Shown here in pieces: positions 49,601 to 61,787 of a DNA stretch of 64,000 bases (its first letter is position 1; the number at the start of each line of letters is the position of its first letter). The notes under the pieces are model-generated. The model had not been told where the DNA came from, searched no databases, and was given only the letters and a program-made list of their open reading frames with translations. The position numbers were made by a program, and so were the translations under genes. The stretch comes from Anisakis pegreffii (lineage: Eukaryota > Nematoda > Chromadorea > Rhabditida > Anisakidae), in the NCBI GenBank assembly GCA_035041965.1, contig JAPYMA010001528.1, forward strand, positions 1 through 64,000, read 5' to 3'.

Positions 49601-51383
49601 GTGTGATATGAAAACCTATCTGAACAAACGTAAGAATCATTTCGTCAATGAACTTATGCCAAAAACACATCAGAAGCTACGGAAAGTATCTAGCAACACG
49701 TCGATCACTTCAACTGCTTCAAGAGGCATTGCAAAATCGTTACAGGTCAGTCAAGAACGAGTAAATAACGATTCGATTCGATCAATCAGTTGATCCGCTT
49801 GACCAAGGGTCATTCTTTGCACAGATTCTAGTGAACGGTAAAGTGATAACACATTATGAAATGAACTGAATTATAGAGATTATCCAGGAAGGATTTAACC
49901 CAATTCGATGAACCGAACGTATCAACAAGCCTCCTGATCTCATTCGCATATCAAATCGCCAACGGAATGGAATATTTAGCGAGTAAAATGGTATGTTTCA
50001 AATATTCCTTGTATGACCCCTGGTGATTTAGAGGTACTCAAAAGTATTTAGTTTATTGCAGATGAAGCGTCTAAGATCTACTCAACTAATAAGCTTAGGC
50101 TCACCCCTCCCCTTCCCTCGGAACTGATGGTGTTGATAATACTGATGAAAGTGTTCAGTGTTGATTCAAATATTTCCTAGACAGTATCATCAAATTGCTT
50201 CTGTTTCCAGTGCATTCATCGTGATTTAGCAGCTCGTAATGTTTTGGTACGAAAGAATTGTACCATTCGCATAGCGGACTTTGGACAGGATAGACAGTGG
50301 GATTATCAGTATCTTGTGAAGAGCATTCAGTACGCATCACCGTTTAAGGCGATGGCTCGAGAATCAATCAGCGATTCGAGATTCAATGAAAAGGTTTGAC
50401 GGACTATTTTCAACTCCCTAGTAACATTTTGTAATGTTTCATCAGATGGATTCAATAACATTCCTTGTTTAAACAGAACTTCACCGTCATTAGGTAGATG
50501 AATCGCACGGAGCGAACAAAATCATTAGGGTAAACCAATGACAACGTTATACTTCCTGAGATCAGTTCAGCATCTACTTACTTTGCTTTGTCGAACAAAA
50601 GGTGAAGAATGCGTTTTCAAGTGCTTGAACATAAGTAGGTCAATGAAATTCTTTCCTTTCTTGTCTTAAGAAACAGTTTGTTTCAGTCAGATGTTTGGTC
50701 TTACGGAATCCTTCTTTGGGAGCTATTCACGCTTGGTGATGATCCATTCAAAGAGTTTGAAACAGCGGATAAATTGACGAGTTTTTACGAGAGTGGTGGA
50801 AGGCTTCCGAAACCAGCGTTTATGCCGGATGACATGTAAGTTTAGCAACTGAATAAATTTTAGTGTAAATTCCAAGAAATTCATAGGTATATCGCAAAGG
50901 ATGCTTAAGACTACATTATTGGAATTTCATGTTCATATTGTAACACATTATAAAATCATATGGACGTTTAGGTCGAGTATAATGTCACAGTGTTGGTTGG
51001 AAGACCCCACCGATCGACCGACATTTTCGATGCTCAAAAAGATGACCGAAAGTGTTCTTCGTGTCACAAACCCTCAGGTAATGAATGCACCAAATACAAT
51101 GAAATTCTTTTGGTTCATGTCTACTGAAGTCCATCACATTGTTTAATCGTTTAAACTCAACGAAAACTTATACTCATCCTCAGAAGTAAAGACATTCTGC
51201 TTTCAACAAGCTGATTTCCAAAAATCTCACATCAGTATTCCGGTCATGGTTGTATTTCAGCTGTTGTTGACAACACATAATCGACTGATGGAGGAACTGA
51301 TGGAAATGCGCAAATATGCGGAATGGCGTGATGGTCCGTCGCATTCACGTTTATCCAAAGAGAACAGTACACAATCGAGATGA
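46685..51383 (+). CDS. Receptor tyrosine kinase, Ig domain plus split kinase, VEGFR/FGFR-like (5' incomplete)
   Basis: Exons: 46685-46996, 47394-47575, 47800-47887, 48000-48287, 49103-49320, 49565-49745, 49877-49990, 50211-50393, 50687-50835, 50972-51077, 51261-51383. The first encodes an Ig-type domain (SSLQLVC ... DYAWND ... NDDGNYTCED). The fourth encodes one transmembrane span (LLTALMAFLVVILLIFGFMF) with stop-transfer RRR, and the juxtamembrane part. The kinase has glycine loop ISSGEYGRV, VAIK lysine, alpha-C glutamate, hinge IVEY, a basic Ser/Thr-rich insert (49620-49745), HRDLAARN, DFG, SDVWSYGILLWELF and CWLEDPTDRPTF. Deviations: the first loop glycine is Ser, DFG is followed by Gln, and the APE position reads ARE. 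Catalytic residues are all present, so activity is likely. The join 47575-47800 is out of phase as drawn, so a small exon or other donor is missing; all later junctions agree. The layout recalls the nematode VER receptors. Confidence 0.88.
48460..49040 (-). repeat. Reverse-oriented copies of the 240-bp repeat family in a kinase intron
   Basis: Within the 815-bp intron 48288-49102, about three degenerate copies of the repeat seen at 4270-6130 occur as reverse complement. The words GTACTCTCAGGTTTGCCCGG, TTTGCACCATTCGATTGCTC and TTTCAGAATATCATATATTT mirror the forward units. The splice sites flanking the intron are intact. Confidence 0.8.
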
Positions 51384-52571
51384 TTTATAGCGATTGATCA
51401 ATTGAATGATCAATTCACAGTGACACTGATCGATCATCGACAAATGAACATCAATCGATAAATTTTCATGAATGATTCAATCCCATTGTAGAACAATGAT
51501 TTCAATGTGCTGTTGAGCAGCGATTCTACGAAATTGTTCCTTCGGTACCAATGAGAACCTCAGATCTTTCGTCCATCTGAGGTCGGTCTTTTGAGTGAAT
51601 GCACCTGTTTGAACCAACTTACGCGACTTTTTGAAACGTTGTCGCCGGTCACGTGGCAGTCTGTCTATTCATTCAGTTCTCTACTTCAAGAACTATATTC
51701 TTCTTCGATCTATACATATGTGAATTTTCTGAAGTTCCACACTATTACATTACTATAGTTGTTGTTATTGTTATTGTTGATGTTTTCATCGCCATTATTC
51801 TCAGCGTCCAATCGAAGCTTTCTGCACTCATATCAAAACGAATATAAAACATCCATCCATCCATCTCAAACGATCGTACACGATCTAACTAACTAATAAT
51901 CATTAAATCATATCAATACTCAAATATAGTCTTCGCTTACAAATAATCTTCGCAGTATGATAATGTAATCGAGAGAACTGCAACTAATAATGTTCATTTC
52001 AGCATTTTATATAAGTACATACAATAATAACAAACAAGCAAGCGTATGAAACAGAACGAATGCAACTCTTTTCTATCCAATAACGAAGACAAACAAACAA
52101 TCATTTCATATAATTCATTTCTATTTTGTACAATACCCAAAATTTTTCGATAAATCCGCACTATCAAATGGAAACAAATAAAGTAAAAACACTGCAAAAT
52201 AGCAAATTTATACAAACAATTTCAATGAACAATTGAAAATTTATGAACACTAAATTTAAGAATATTGATAATACAGCACTACTGATAATAACGACAGCTA
52301 TCCAATTGTATAATAATTATCGTTTCTATGAGGAAAATCTCCCGTTATTGAGAAAGACAAGGTCAACACACAACATACCATACAAATACGATATTACTGA
52401 TATAAAAAGACTATCTGTTACTGATACAAAAAAGAAAAGAAAAAGAATATAATAATCCTATCGTTGAGCATTTTATCGTTCTATATGAGCACCACCAAAT
52501 AGGGTTTGTCAACAATTAATGCTATATGTCACTCCATTTCAAGCTTAAACGACCTCATTCCAGCGTCAAAA
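51384..52571. other. Convergent intergenic region (kinase and GFM2 3' flanks)
   Basis: Holds both 3' UTRs. No exact AATAAA was found close to either stop; GATAAA-type variants occur at about 51455 (plus) and 52470 (minus strand). The frame 52243-52452 is AT-rich and not called. Short CATC-type repeats lie near 51848. Confidence 0.5.
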
Positions 52572-55500
52572 TCAGCTTGTTTTTGATCTACTTTTGATGA
52601 GAGCTTGAGCCTTTTCGGAAACCTGCTCGTAGCCTTCCAACTGCATATGTAAATCACCCAGACCGGACGTTATTGTTCGTATGGTGCCGGATATACCGCT
52701 CAACTCAGCCAGTGGCATCCGAGCGCATATTCGAATCATATTCCCAGTTGCGCGGCCACTCTCACTTCCACTCTCTACATTCATGATTATACCACGCCGT
52801 TTTGCGATCTCACGAAGAACTCCGTTTGCTGTACTTTTTGCGGCACCATCCAACAGAGTAACCTGAAATCAAACCCGTTGATGTCCTTAAACTCGAACAG
52901 CACCTTTTGTTACTCATGAAAAAAGGCATAGGTGGCTGCTTGAAATCACTGGTAAATGCATGAGTTATAGAGCATAAATTAACGATGAAACAGTGTTAAT
53001 CGCTAAGATCATATAAAACTTCCAAACAAGATCCAAAAAAAAACTGAAAGCTTAAATTAGCAATATTAATAATGCTTAAAATATTGATAATACCAACAAT
53101 AACACCAATCATACTAAAAATTCTAGTCACCTCAACCCGCATGACTGGTTCAATCAAATGCGCATTGGCTCTTTTCAGTGCTCCTTGTAGGCATTTTCCA
53201 GCACAAGCGCAGATGATCGCTGGATTCAGTCTGCCTCCACTCGCCACCAGACCATTTAAGGTCACCAAAACACCCATCACAGGATAACCCAACAACGGTC
53301 CATTATGTAGAGCGCCCGCGCATCCCTCGTTTACTGCCTTCAACCAATCCGCACGGACATACGGTTTGCTACTATCATCGTCCAATCTCACCAATACCTT
53401 AAATACCGAATATTTTTTTAAACATTTGGTCATTCATTCACTCAACTTTTCAAATTATTTCGACGCAATGCTTTGGATTGCTGGAGGAATTTGCTAATAA
53501 ACTTCGAATCTCTATATAATTTATAAGACGAATTTCTAATTGCCGTTCAAAATATTTTAATACTTTTGAACTGATGCAACAAACTGCTGAACATTATCGT
53601 TTACAAAACTTTCTTTCAATTCATCACCAATAACGCTCCGTTCATTTCATTCCCAATTTCTTCTCTTCAGATTCTCCCGATCATAAATTATAAATAAACT
53701 GCAACGTATGAAAAAGAAAAGAATGAATGACGAATGAACGAATACCATGAAAAACACACCGATTTGAATTTTCGTTCCTTTGAACAAGGTGATACCTGAA
53801 GCGTGAGTGTACACGTATGCTTTCGATCACTGAGGGTGTCTTCGACAGATGTTGTGAACGTTGCTGCGTTTGTGATCACTTCACGATAGGCAACCTGAAA
53901 TAGCATTTTGTAATGAATGACTAGGTGCCAATTCAAACAATATATCGCAACTTCAATTCCAATTCCACTCACAATCAGCTAAACTAGTCTATAAACCAAC
54001 GAAAGACTTCAATTTCAATCGCTTTACACAATTCAACTAATATATCATAAATTCAAAACATATTCTCAACTGAGCAGCAAATCATCATCACTCGATGAAT
54101 CAATCGATCAGTTTATAACCTGTAAAGGTCCCATAAACACATCCAAACCATAATCGCGCTTCAACCGATCCTTAATAACTTCGATGTGCAGCTCGCCCAT
54201 ACCCTCGATTACCGTTTGGCCGAATTCACCGTCGCTACTGACTCGCAACGAAGGATCCTCCACTGTCAGCTCTTTTAAAGCCTTTAATGATCTGCATTCA
54301 TCTATGGTATTAGACAGCCTCACAGGATACTGTTCAATCATTCTCAAACGAGAACACTGGCGGAACGATCATTTTACGTTCATTGCATCCCAATCAAAAA
54401 AAAACAATATAATCTTAGACAGCGAAAGACATTAACATAGGATATCGAGATCATCACTCTGAAACTAGAATCACCAAGCCATTTAAGATATACAACCAAG
54501 AGAAGATAATCTCAATTAAGACGCGAATAATATTGAAAAATGGAACATAAAGAGAAGAAACCTTTTCGAAATTATGCACTGCTCCAGCGGATGGTGGTTC
54601 AACTGAGCAAAAATAGACCGGATCAGGTGCATCGATTCCGGTCAACAATACGGATTTCCCCACTTCTGATATTTCCTCTAGTCGGCGCGTCTAAACATTC
54701 ACTAATTCACTCAATCGAATGATATTACAGAGATGACAAACATTTAATCGTGAACTATTCAAAAGAACAAATGAAGTGATATGTGTGCAAAATTTCTAAA
54801 AACGAACAGAAAAAGGTGCAACCAAAAAATTACTTGATCATCAGACGTGAACAGCAATGGTGCATCGGTCTGTAATGAACGAATAAATCAATGAATAACT
54901 AAAAATTAACAAATATAAACATGCATGAATAACCAAACAAACGAATGACGAACAAGGTGCATACAATGGGACATTGACTTTTTACTATAACTCTGATCAA
55001 TTATTTACGCTGTGACAACGCTAAATCTGTTTATAGATGTGCAGTGATATAAAAATCAAAACTTCTGTGAAACCAAACAAATTAATTTCGGTAACCTGAA
55101 TAAACGAAACATACTCACTGAATGAATTCGAAAGCTAGAATGATTTAAAGTTTACGCAAATAACATAAATTGGAGCGAACTCACGAAAAATATATTTCAT
55201 TAGTGAACCAGAGAGAAAGAATCTCGAAGCAAACGATAAAAAATACCTGAGGTATAAAAAGATCGTGCGCACCGAAATGATGTGTATCATGAATTTTGTC
55301 TTTCTGCTCCTTAACAATTTTATGTCGTCTTTCAATGGCCAATTTCGCCGAATGTTCACTTGTCAATAACGTATCACCGGTTACCGTTGATTGAAGACCC
55401 GTTAAAACACCAATATTTCCTGCCTAAATGAACCAATCTACAGTTTTTTCTAAAAACAAAAAGACCCAAAAAAAAGAACTGTTATTGGAAATTCCTTACA

Positions 55501-58500
55501 GAATCACATTTGTTCAATACGACAATGAAAGAGATATTCATCGAGATTATATGATGGAAATATCGACCGACGTAATATTTAGTGATAAATTTGCAATTTG
55601 ATGTGTTCCTTCCAAAAATTTTCATCGATAAAAGCTCTTATTTGCCTCTGATTCGAAACAATTTGCCCTCGCAACTTTTACTTACCTTTATAGCATCAAC
55701 TGGTTGTAAGATATCACTGTGTGGTACAAATGTATTAATGCGACTCTCAACATTCGAACGATTTGCATTGAAGACTGACGAAGAATTCGATATTTGACCC
55801 GTATAAACCCGAACGAAACACAGTGGACCACGTCTTCGATCGTGCCCAACCTGGTCAATTTTAATGCATAAAATAAGCCGCAATATAAGTTTAAAATGAA
55901 ATTGTTTCTTCATAAAACGATTCGAAACAATAGGAAATTACAAGAGTGAAAAAATTTCTTGCAATCTTTTAATCTATGATGGAAATTTCTCTCAGTCGTG
56001 TTTGCCGGATTATATTTTTGCGTTCCTCTATCCATCTCTGTACCTTTATTTACCCACCGTCCTAACCGAAATCTATCTCATAAAACCAACTTCCGAATGA
56101 TCCAAAAACCCTCGAAAAACGAAATGAACAATTGAAAAAAATATGAACCTTGAAAACCAAAGCGCTGAGATCATCACCAAAAACAGCTGATAGCACCTGA
56201 TGACGTTCCGTCGGAGCAGGCAAATAGTTCGTGACCATATCGAGCAATGGCTCTACACTGTGAGCACATCTCAACGAAAAGCAAAATGTTACTTTCAATT
56301 GTTTCTCGCTGAATAACTGCCATAAAATGAACAATTTCACTGTCAGCGATAACGATTCTGTATTCGCGAATGACGCTTTTTGAAGAAAAATTCTCAAAAA
56401 AGACCACTGATTCATGAAAACAAGTGTATTTCGAAGATTCTTAAATTTTCAAAGTTTCTCTTTGAATTTTCAATCTTTTTTTTTCAAATTTTGACAAATT
56501 CCAAACTTTCTCCCCTAATTCATACCTCAGAGCACTTCCACATGCTACAGGAACAATGGTGCGTTGAAGTGTCGCCCGTCGAATTGCATTCAACAGTTCA
56601 TCATTAAACAAAGATGCTACTGTTTTTTCATTACTCTCCGACCGATCGCTCATTAACAAACATTCAGCGAATTTCTCATCCACATCCGCCACAATCGATA
56701 GCATTTCTTCACGACCCTTTTGCAGTTCATCGAATCTACAAAATCATTGCTAAACTCATCAAACGGCATCATTCATCAACGAATTCCCAAATTATTCTGC
56801 GGCTGAAACGTCCACTTTGCTTACAAAAAGGCAAACATTTTGTTTGGAAGGAGAGCGAAACAAGCGAAGACCTTTCAGAAGTTTCAGTGACAGGTGTCCA
56901 TTTCGCTCGATCACCTTGGTCAACGTCGATAAATTTCTGATTTATCAAATCAATTACGCCCATGAAACGACCGTCTTTTGTGAACGCTGGTATGGTTACC
57001 TGAAGATGAAAACATTTACGTTGCTCGATCGGAAATATACACTTGTTCATCGTTAATGTGCCACTGTTGGCATCATTCTTTCTGATACGATTCTCATTTT
57101 CACAAAGCATTTGGTTGCACTCAGCAATCCTTTTAGCCTTATTGTCACAAGTTTTATTGTGTTTCGTTTTGTTTTGTCTTATTGTGTTTAGTTTATTAGA
57201 GTTCAAAAGAAGAATGAGTAAATCCTAGAATAATGAGTGAATTCTAGTAACCGGTAGAGTATTCGGCATGTTGAGTCGTGATTTGATTGAATCAACCGAT
57301 TTACTAAAATCGGCACCTCGTTTATCCATTTTATTAACGAAAAAAAGTGACGGTAAATTGAATTTGTTCGCTTGTCGCCAAACAGTTATGGTTTGTGCTT
57401 GAACTCCAGCCGATCCATCCAACACCGTAATTGCACCGTCCAAAACACGCGCACATCGTTCAACCTGAATATTTATCCAGTCAATTTGATGATCCACGCT
57501 GTTCTGCTTAAGGGACACGCTTAGGATAATAATGATCAATCACAACTCGTCACCTGAACTCTTCGCATTTTTCAACAGTAAATATCGTACATTAACAGTA
57601 AATTCCGATTGCTTTAAACATCTTTAATAAAATTCAATTCAATATAATTCAATACAAATTCAGCTCAATAATTCAAATTCAATATAAACTGAAACAAAAT
57701 GAAATGAGTCTTGAACATACTATTATACCTCGAGTGTAAAATCAACATGACCAGGTGTATCGATTAAGTTGATACGATTCTGACGCCAGAATAACGAAAT
57801 TGCAGCTGACTGAATTGTGATACCTCGTTCTCGCTCCAAGTCCATAAAATCAGTTATTGTATTACCTGCAATTAACATATTAGAACTCACATATCCGAAA
57901 TGATTACTGCGGCACAGTGTTACTCCATGCAGTGTAAAACCACTAAAAACAGTAATGAAATGACGAATGCAGCAATGAAAATACCTGAATCTACATCGCC
58001 TAAGGTGGACGTAATACCGGCCAGATACAGAAGTCGTTCAGTAACGGTTGTTTTGCCAGCATCGATATGAGCGATTATTCCGATGTTTCGAATCAACGAC
58101 GCGTCAACATCGAGTTTCGGGGAACGCTTCAACTCATTGCCTGAACCGAAAAATTCAGTTGTTCAGCATATCAGTTACAATCTACGGAAATCACTGAAAA
58201 TTTTATGGAGCAATGATTTCAATATCTATCTTGCAGAAAAGACGAATCAAACGAAAATTTGTGCATAAATTTTGTTGCCTACAACAGTCAAATGGATAGA
58301 TTCCTCTCGACAACATTTGACTGAAAAAATTTTACGACAAAATATTAACGGCAAACACAATAATAGAAACTTCAAAAGAATCAATATGATTTTAAAAAAT
58401 TAATGAACAGACCTTTTATTTGCTTCAATTTGTGTGTGCAATAGAACCGAATTCTGCACGAATCACAAGAGTTGAATAGCCTTTTCAGCAAACGTATATG

Positions 58501-58503
58501 CAT
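52572..58503 (-). CDS. GFM2: Mitochondrial elongation factor G2 (ribosome-recycling GTPase), 15 exons, 805 aa
   Basis: Exons from the 5' end: 58413-58503, 57985-58140, 57729-57865, 57252-57464, 56872-56999, 56526-56735, 56149-56269, 55686-55850, 55247-55423, 54834-54869, 54562-54690, 54120-54281, 53760-53894, 53131-53397, 52572-52862. Every junction is GT-AG and in phase. Exon 1 encodes a mitochondrial presequence rich in Arg/Lys ([20 protein letters not shown]). GTPase motifs: AHIDAGKTT (residues 54-62), [13 protein letters not shown] (118-122), NKMD (172-175), GSAL. Then come domain II ([13 protein letters not shown]), domain III ([16 protein letters not shown]), domain IV from VAYREV, and domain V ending [14 protein letters not shown]. 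The segments [14 protein letters not shown] and TVWRQANK match GFM2 rather than the translocase GFM1. By family, it acts with mitochondrial RRF to split ribosomes after termination. Least certain boundary: the acceptor at 54282. Confidence 0.95.
54834..54869 (-). other. 36-nt microexon of GFM2
   Basis: Acceptor TCATTACAG and donor CAA then GTAATT bracket exactly 12 codons reading [12 protein letters not shown], phase 0 on both sides. It lies between domain II/III segments, in a linker of variable length, so skipping it would keep the frame. Confidence 0.6.
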
Positions 58504-58929
58504 ACTTCAGGTAATCCCTTTTAAAGAAACATTAGCAGAAACCTTTACAAACCAAACTTCTAGACACTACTTCAACAATAAAAACTTGATTTTTTTTTTT
58601 GCAAATTGCTTGCAACCATCGAAGAAGTGCCCTTTAGCTATAATATAGCAATGATGCCACAATGCTTCGTTCATGTGTCTATGCGCTCCTCCCTAATCGC
58701 TTGTTCGACTTTCTAATGAGACAAATATGAACGAGCGTCTTGGAAAATTGAATCAAATCGAATGCTGGCTGATGAGTTTTGATGATGTTCAAAAGGATTT
58801 TATCCTTCAAAGGGATATTCGTTCGATCATACTTCTGCCAAAATTATTCGCTTAAAACAACTTCATCGTTTAGTGGATGCAAAACATACGACACAAGACC
58901 CTTTGGTACTAACGTCGAGAGAATATTAC

Positions 58930-59112
58930 TTAACGTTCAATTTGGAGGTGCCAAGGGGTAATGGAGGGGTTCGGGAAATTAGCATTTTGCGCAGTTGTTA
59001 TGTCTAAAAGGGTTTTCATTTGTTTTCGCAAGGTTTTCATTCTTTCCTTGCTGTTGCAATCGCTCTCATAGCTTTTATCACTGAAAGTGTTCACTTCTGC
59101 TAATTTCTCATT
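58930..59112 (-). CDS. Candidate small acidic/coiled-coil protein or exon, about 60 aa
   Basis: An ATG near 59112 opens MNEKLAEVNTFSDKSYESDC, then NSKERMKTLRKQMKTLLDI, ending ITPWHLQIER and TAA. The middle is a charged amphipathic helix. It lies upstream of GFM2 on the same strand but is not its presequence, which is at 58413-58503. A weak donor (AAC then GTTAAG) overlaps the stop, so this may be an exon of something longer. Not recognised. Confidence 0.3.
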   Translation of the reverse strand, partial: NEKLAEVNTFSDKSYESDCNSKERMKTLRKQMKTLLDITTAQNANFPNPSITPWHLQIER

Positions 59113-59553
59113 CATTTCACTCAACAATTAAATTCAAATTCTCATTCTATGAAATACATTCTATTATTGATCATTTAACTGTCGAACTTTGTTAAGCATT
59201 AATATTCAATTGTTGTATTGTTGATTTCGGGTGTCAACACTCGTCAACGTATCCAGTAAATAGTATATGCTACAGATTAAGAGAATGCGCTCATCAAGGG
59301 AACGATATTCGCATGTGATATTTTCGATGCAATTTGACACTATTTACGAGTTGCAAATAAATCGCTTGTTTAGTGCACTCGTTTCAGTATGGCAATGAGA
59401 ATTTGATGAGATATATGTTGTTGATAGAGATATGAAATGTGTTATTTCAATTTGTTGCATTGGAAACAGCATTTAAGAAGTTTTCAGACAAGTCATACTC
59501 TGTCGATACACAAGAATCTTGAAGAGAATGCAATGTTTCACCCGAAAATCCTC

Positions 59554-60084
59554 CTAAAGTGCTGAATTTTGTAAATTTCGACCATCAGGATCTCGTTGAT
59601 AAGTAGATATTTGGCATGAAACTGCACACAATTGTAAACAGCCTTTGTTGATGTATTCGTTACTATGTAAATCTTTTTTTCCAGAATGAGTATAGCCAGA
59701 GTTATGGAATCCTTCATATGCAAATTTTGGAATCCCTGATGGCTTACAGTAGTCGGTGAGTTTTTCAGTGCTAGGCGTAAAATTGCTTTTTCTCAAATTT
59801 TGAATGATAGGAATTTGAGAAAAACTTGAAAAAGAAGTTTTATGGGCTTCACAATGAAGCTTAACAACTTAGCTTAACGACTTCGATAGCTGACGGTTTA
59901 CTCAATGAATTTCTAAGTAGTAGCCATCAATTCACAAATTTTCCTCAAATTCGTACCATTCAATCAAGCTTAACGACCTGACTTAACGACTTCGATAGCT
60001 TAACTGCAGAGAGCAGCGTATTCTGGGAAGGTGTTTGTTGTAAGCTGAAGAAATTTGTAATGATACAAATACGTAAATTAACAT
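59554..60084 (-). CDS. Candidate secreted cysteine-containing protein (2 exons, about 105 aa)
   Basis: Exon 1 (60005-60084) starts MLIYVFVSLQISSA, a plausible signal peptide, followed by YNKHLPRIRCSL. It ends at a GTTAAG donor in phase 2. Exon 2 (59554-59791) is entered after TTTGAG in matching phase and reads KSNFTPSTEKLTDYCKPSG, then FAYEGFHNSGYTHSGKKDLH, then NKGCLQLCAVSCQI, ending LQNSAL and TAG. Five cysteines lie after the signal. The second exon's frame is open well upstream of the chosen acceptor, to about 59868, and an alternative in-phase acceptor lies near 59830. Family not recognised. Confidence 0.45.
59868..60000. repeat. Direct repeat AGCTTAACGACTTCGATAGC
   Basis: The word TTAACGACTTCGATAGCT occurs near 59873 and again near 59983, inside the intron of the candidate secreted gene. 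Confidence 0.7.
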
Positions 60085-60437
60085 AATTCCGTTGATTTCA
60101 AATTTTGGATGCATTCGAAAAAGCACATCTTCACCGATGAGCGAAGCTTGCTTTGTAGTCATTTTAGGTGTCATAAGCTTAAACTGAAAAAGCTGGAAAT
60201 CCTCAAATCCAAGCTGCAAATCCTCACATCAGCATTCGCACGTCAAGCACATTTATGGCTTCCATCAAGTCTGGTTAATGGCCTCAAACATCAGAACATT
60301 ACTGATATTCAAATGAATAATTCAATATTACGTGTCTGGTGTCTGTTTGTAAGTAGTGCAAACGGCGAATATCTTATTCAAATCATCACTGTACAAGATA
60401 TATCTACTGATTTATCACAACAGTACACACCATCTAG

Positions 60438-60556
60438 ATGTCAACTGATGAGAGTGAAATTAATCTTATGCAACTATCAAATACAGTTGTGTTTGATGCG
60501 GAAGTTTCATGTTAACGAAGATGAATGTAAATGTTCTGAATTGTACTGATAGAATA
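60438..60556 (+). repeat. Inverted segmental repeat, plus-oriented arm
   Basis: This arm matches the reverse complement of 60870-61001 at roughly three bases in four. Its plus-strand frame reads LMRVKLILCNYQIQL, then VNEDECKCSEL before a stop. The shared ending AATGTAAATGTTCTGAATTG is identical in both arms. Confidence 0.75.
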
Positions 60557-60869
60557 TTTTTGGAGCACATGAACGACGAAACTTATGTGGTTTCTTATGT
60601 TTCTTATATGGTTTCTTATCGGCAATGGACCAGTTGCCGCGCTGATTCAGAAGGTGTGAGAAATTCCTGTGTATGTCATCTCGGTGATTAATTCATTACG
60701 ATTCGAATGGAAATTTATTTCCTCATTTCTATCGCGAACTCGACTAGCATTGGGATTGTTTTGCTTTTGTTAACATGGTATTCTCATTGATTCTTATTGG
60801 ATGTCTCGTTTCTTTCATCTGTTTTGACTGATTCAAATTTTGTCATTAAGTTTTGTGTTGTGTCGTGTG

Positions 60870-61001
60870 TTCTATCAATACAATTCAACCAACACAATTC
60901 AGAACATTTACATTCGTCGCCATTAGCATCAAACTTCCTTATGAAACGGAAGTATATCTGATAATTGTATATTATTAAATTCACTTTCATCAGTTGACTT
61001 C
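60870..61001 (-). repeat. Inverted segmental repeat, minus-oriented arm
   Basis: The minus-strand frame reads LMKVNLIIYNYQI, then IRKFDANGDECKCSELCW, related to the plus arm at 60438-60556 (about 20 of 32 residues the same). It has a short internal insertion relative to the plus arm near 60880-60895. Arms are about 310 bp apart. Confidence 0.75.
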
Positions 61002-61500
61002 TGAATAATGTGAATTTTTTGTTGCCGTATAGTTATGCGTGCATTATTTCTCGATGTAAATGAGCATTTTTAGCACATTGCTAATTTGTGTTAAATATCC
61101 ATTAGCCATAATAATATGATCGACCATTCTTGTTGCTTCGTTTGAGAAACAACTAATCTTCTTTTCTCGTGTCAACACTTGAATATGCCATTAACAATAT
61201 ACTTACCAGGATGAGGATGATGACGATGTCTAGATGCCATCGTTATTCGCAATATTACGATGTGGCTGTTGACAGAGTCTTTCGTGTGATCAGTGCGAAA
61301 TCTTTTATTAAGATTCCTTTTGTTAAGTTAGAATCATGATGAATTGGATGTTTTTACGTTGAATGTTCAATACTTACATAATGTTATCCTTTATGAAGCA
61401 ATACTTAACTCTATATTTGCCTCATTCGGGCTATTATAGCATCGTAAACGAGTAGTTCATTGTAGTAATCATGTGCGTAATTGTGTTCAAAACAATTCAT

Positions 61501-61787
61501 TTAACACGATTCTTCAACTCGTTCGACTTTTACTCTCCGGTTGATCTCCGCATGAAACATTAATAAAAGAAGCTGTTGATCACCTTCCTCCGCCCCCTTG
61601 AGCTGTCGTCACCCGACACTTGCCACATATCCCAGTCACCAGTTTGATTCTCCCGGAATGAGCGATCGAATCGAAGCATGAGCAAGCAGTCGTATTCCAT
61701 ATACGGAACGTAATTCGTTTCTATTAATCGTGCTCTTGATATATTTCGTTTCACACCTTCATTGTCATCATAAATCACTTCGTTTTG
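61501..61787 (-). CDS. Candidate 3' exon(s) of an unidentified gene
   Basis: A strongly protein-like frame, 61584-61787, follows a possible acceptor (GTGCTCGAG). It reads QNEVIYDDNEGVKRNISRAR, then YMEYDCLLMLRFDRSFRENQ, then GDWDMWQVSGDDSSRGRRK, and meets a strong donor (AAG then GTGATC). If the donor is used, a 38-bp intron leads to a last exon, 61501-61545, reading INRRVKVERVEESC then TAA, in phase. If not, the frame ends seven residues later at 61560. GC content is well above the flanks. The 5' exons are not found and the family is not recognised. Confidence 0.5.

Noticed and set aside
52243..52452. 69-codon plus-strand frame between the kinase and GFM2 genes
   Set aside because: Very AT-rich with a Lys-rich tail, no motif; best explained as 3' flank of the kinase gene.
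54282..54350. Upstream acceptor extending the GFM2 exon at 54120-54281
   Set aside because: It would insert about 20 residues where GFM2 relatives have none; the acceptor before [10 protein letters not shown] keeps the family length.
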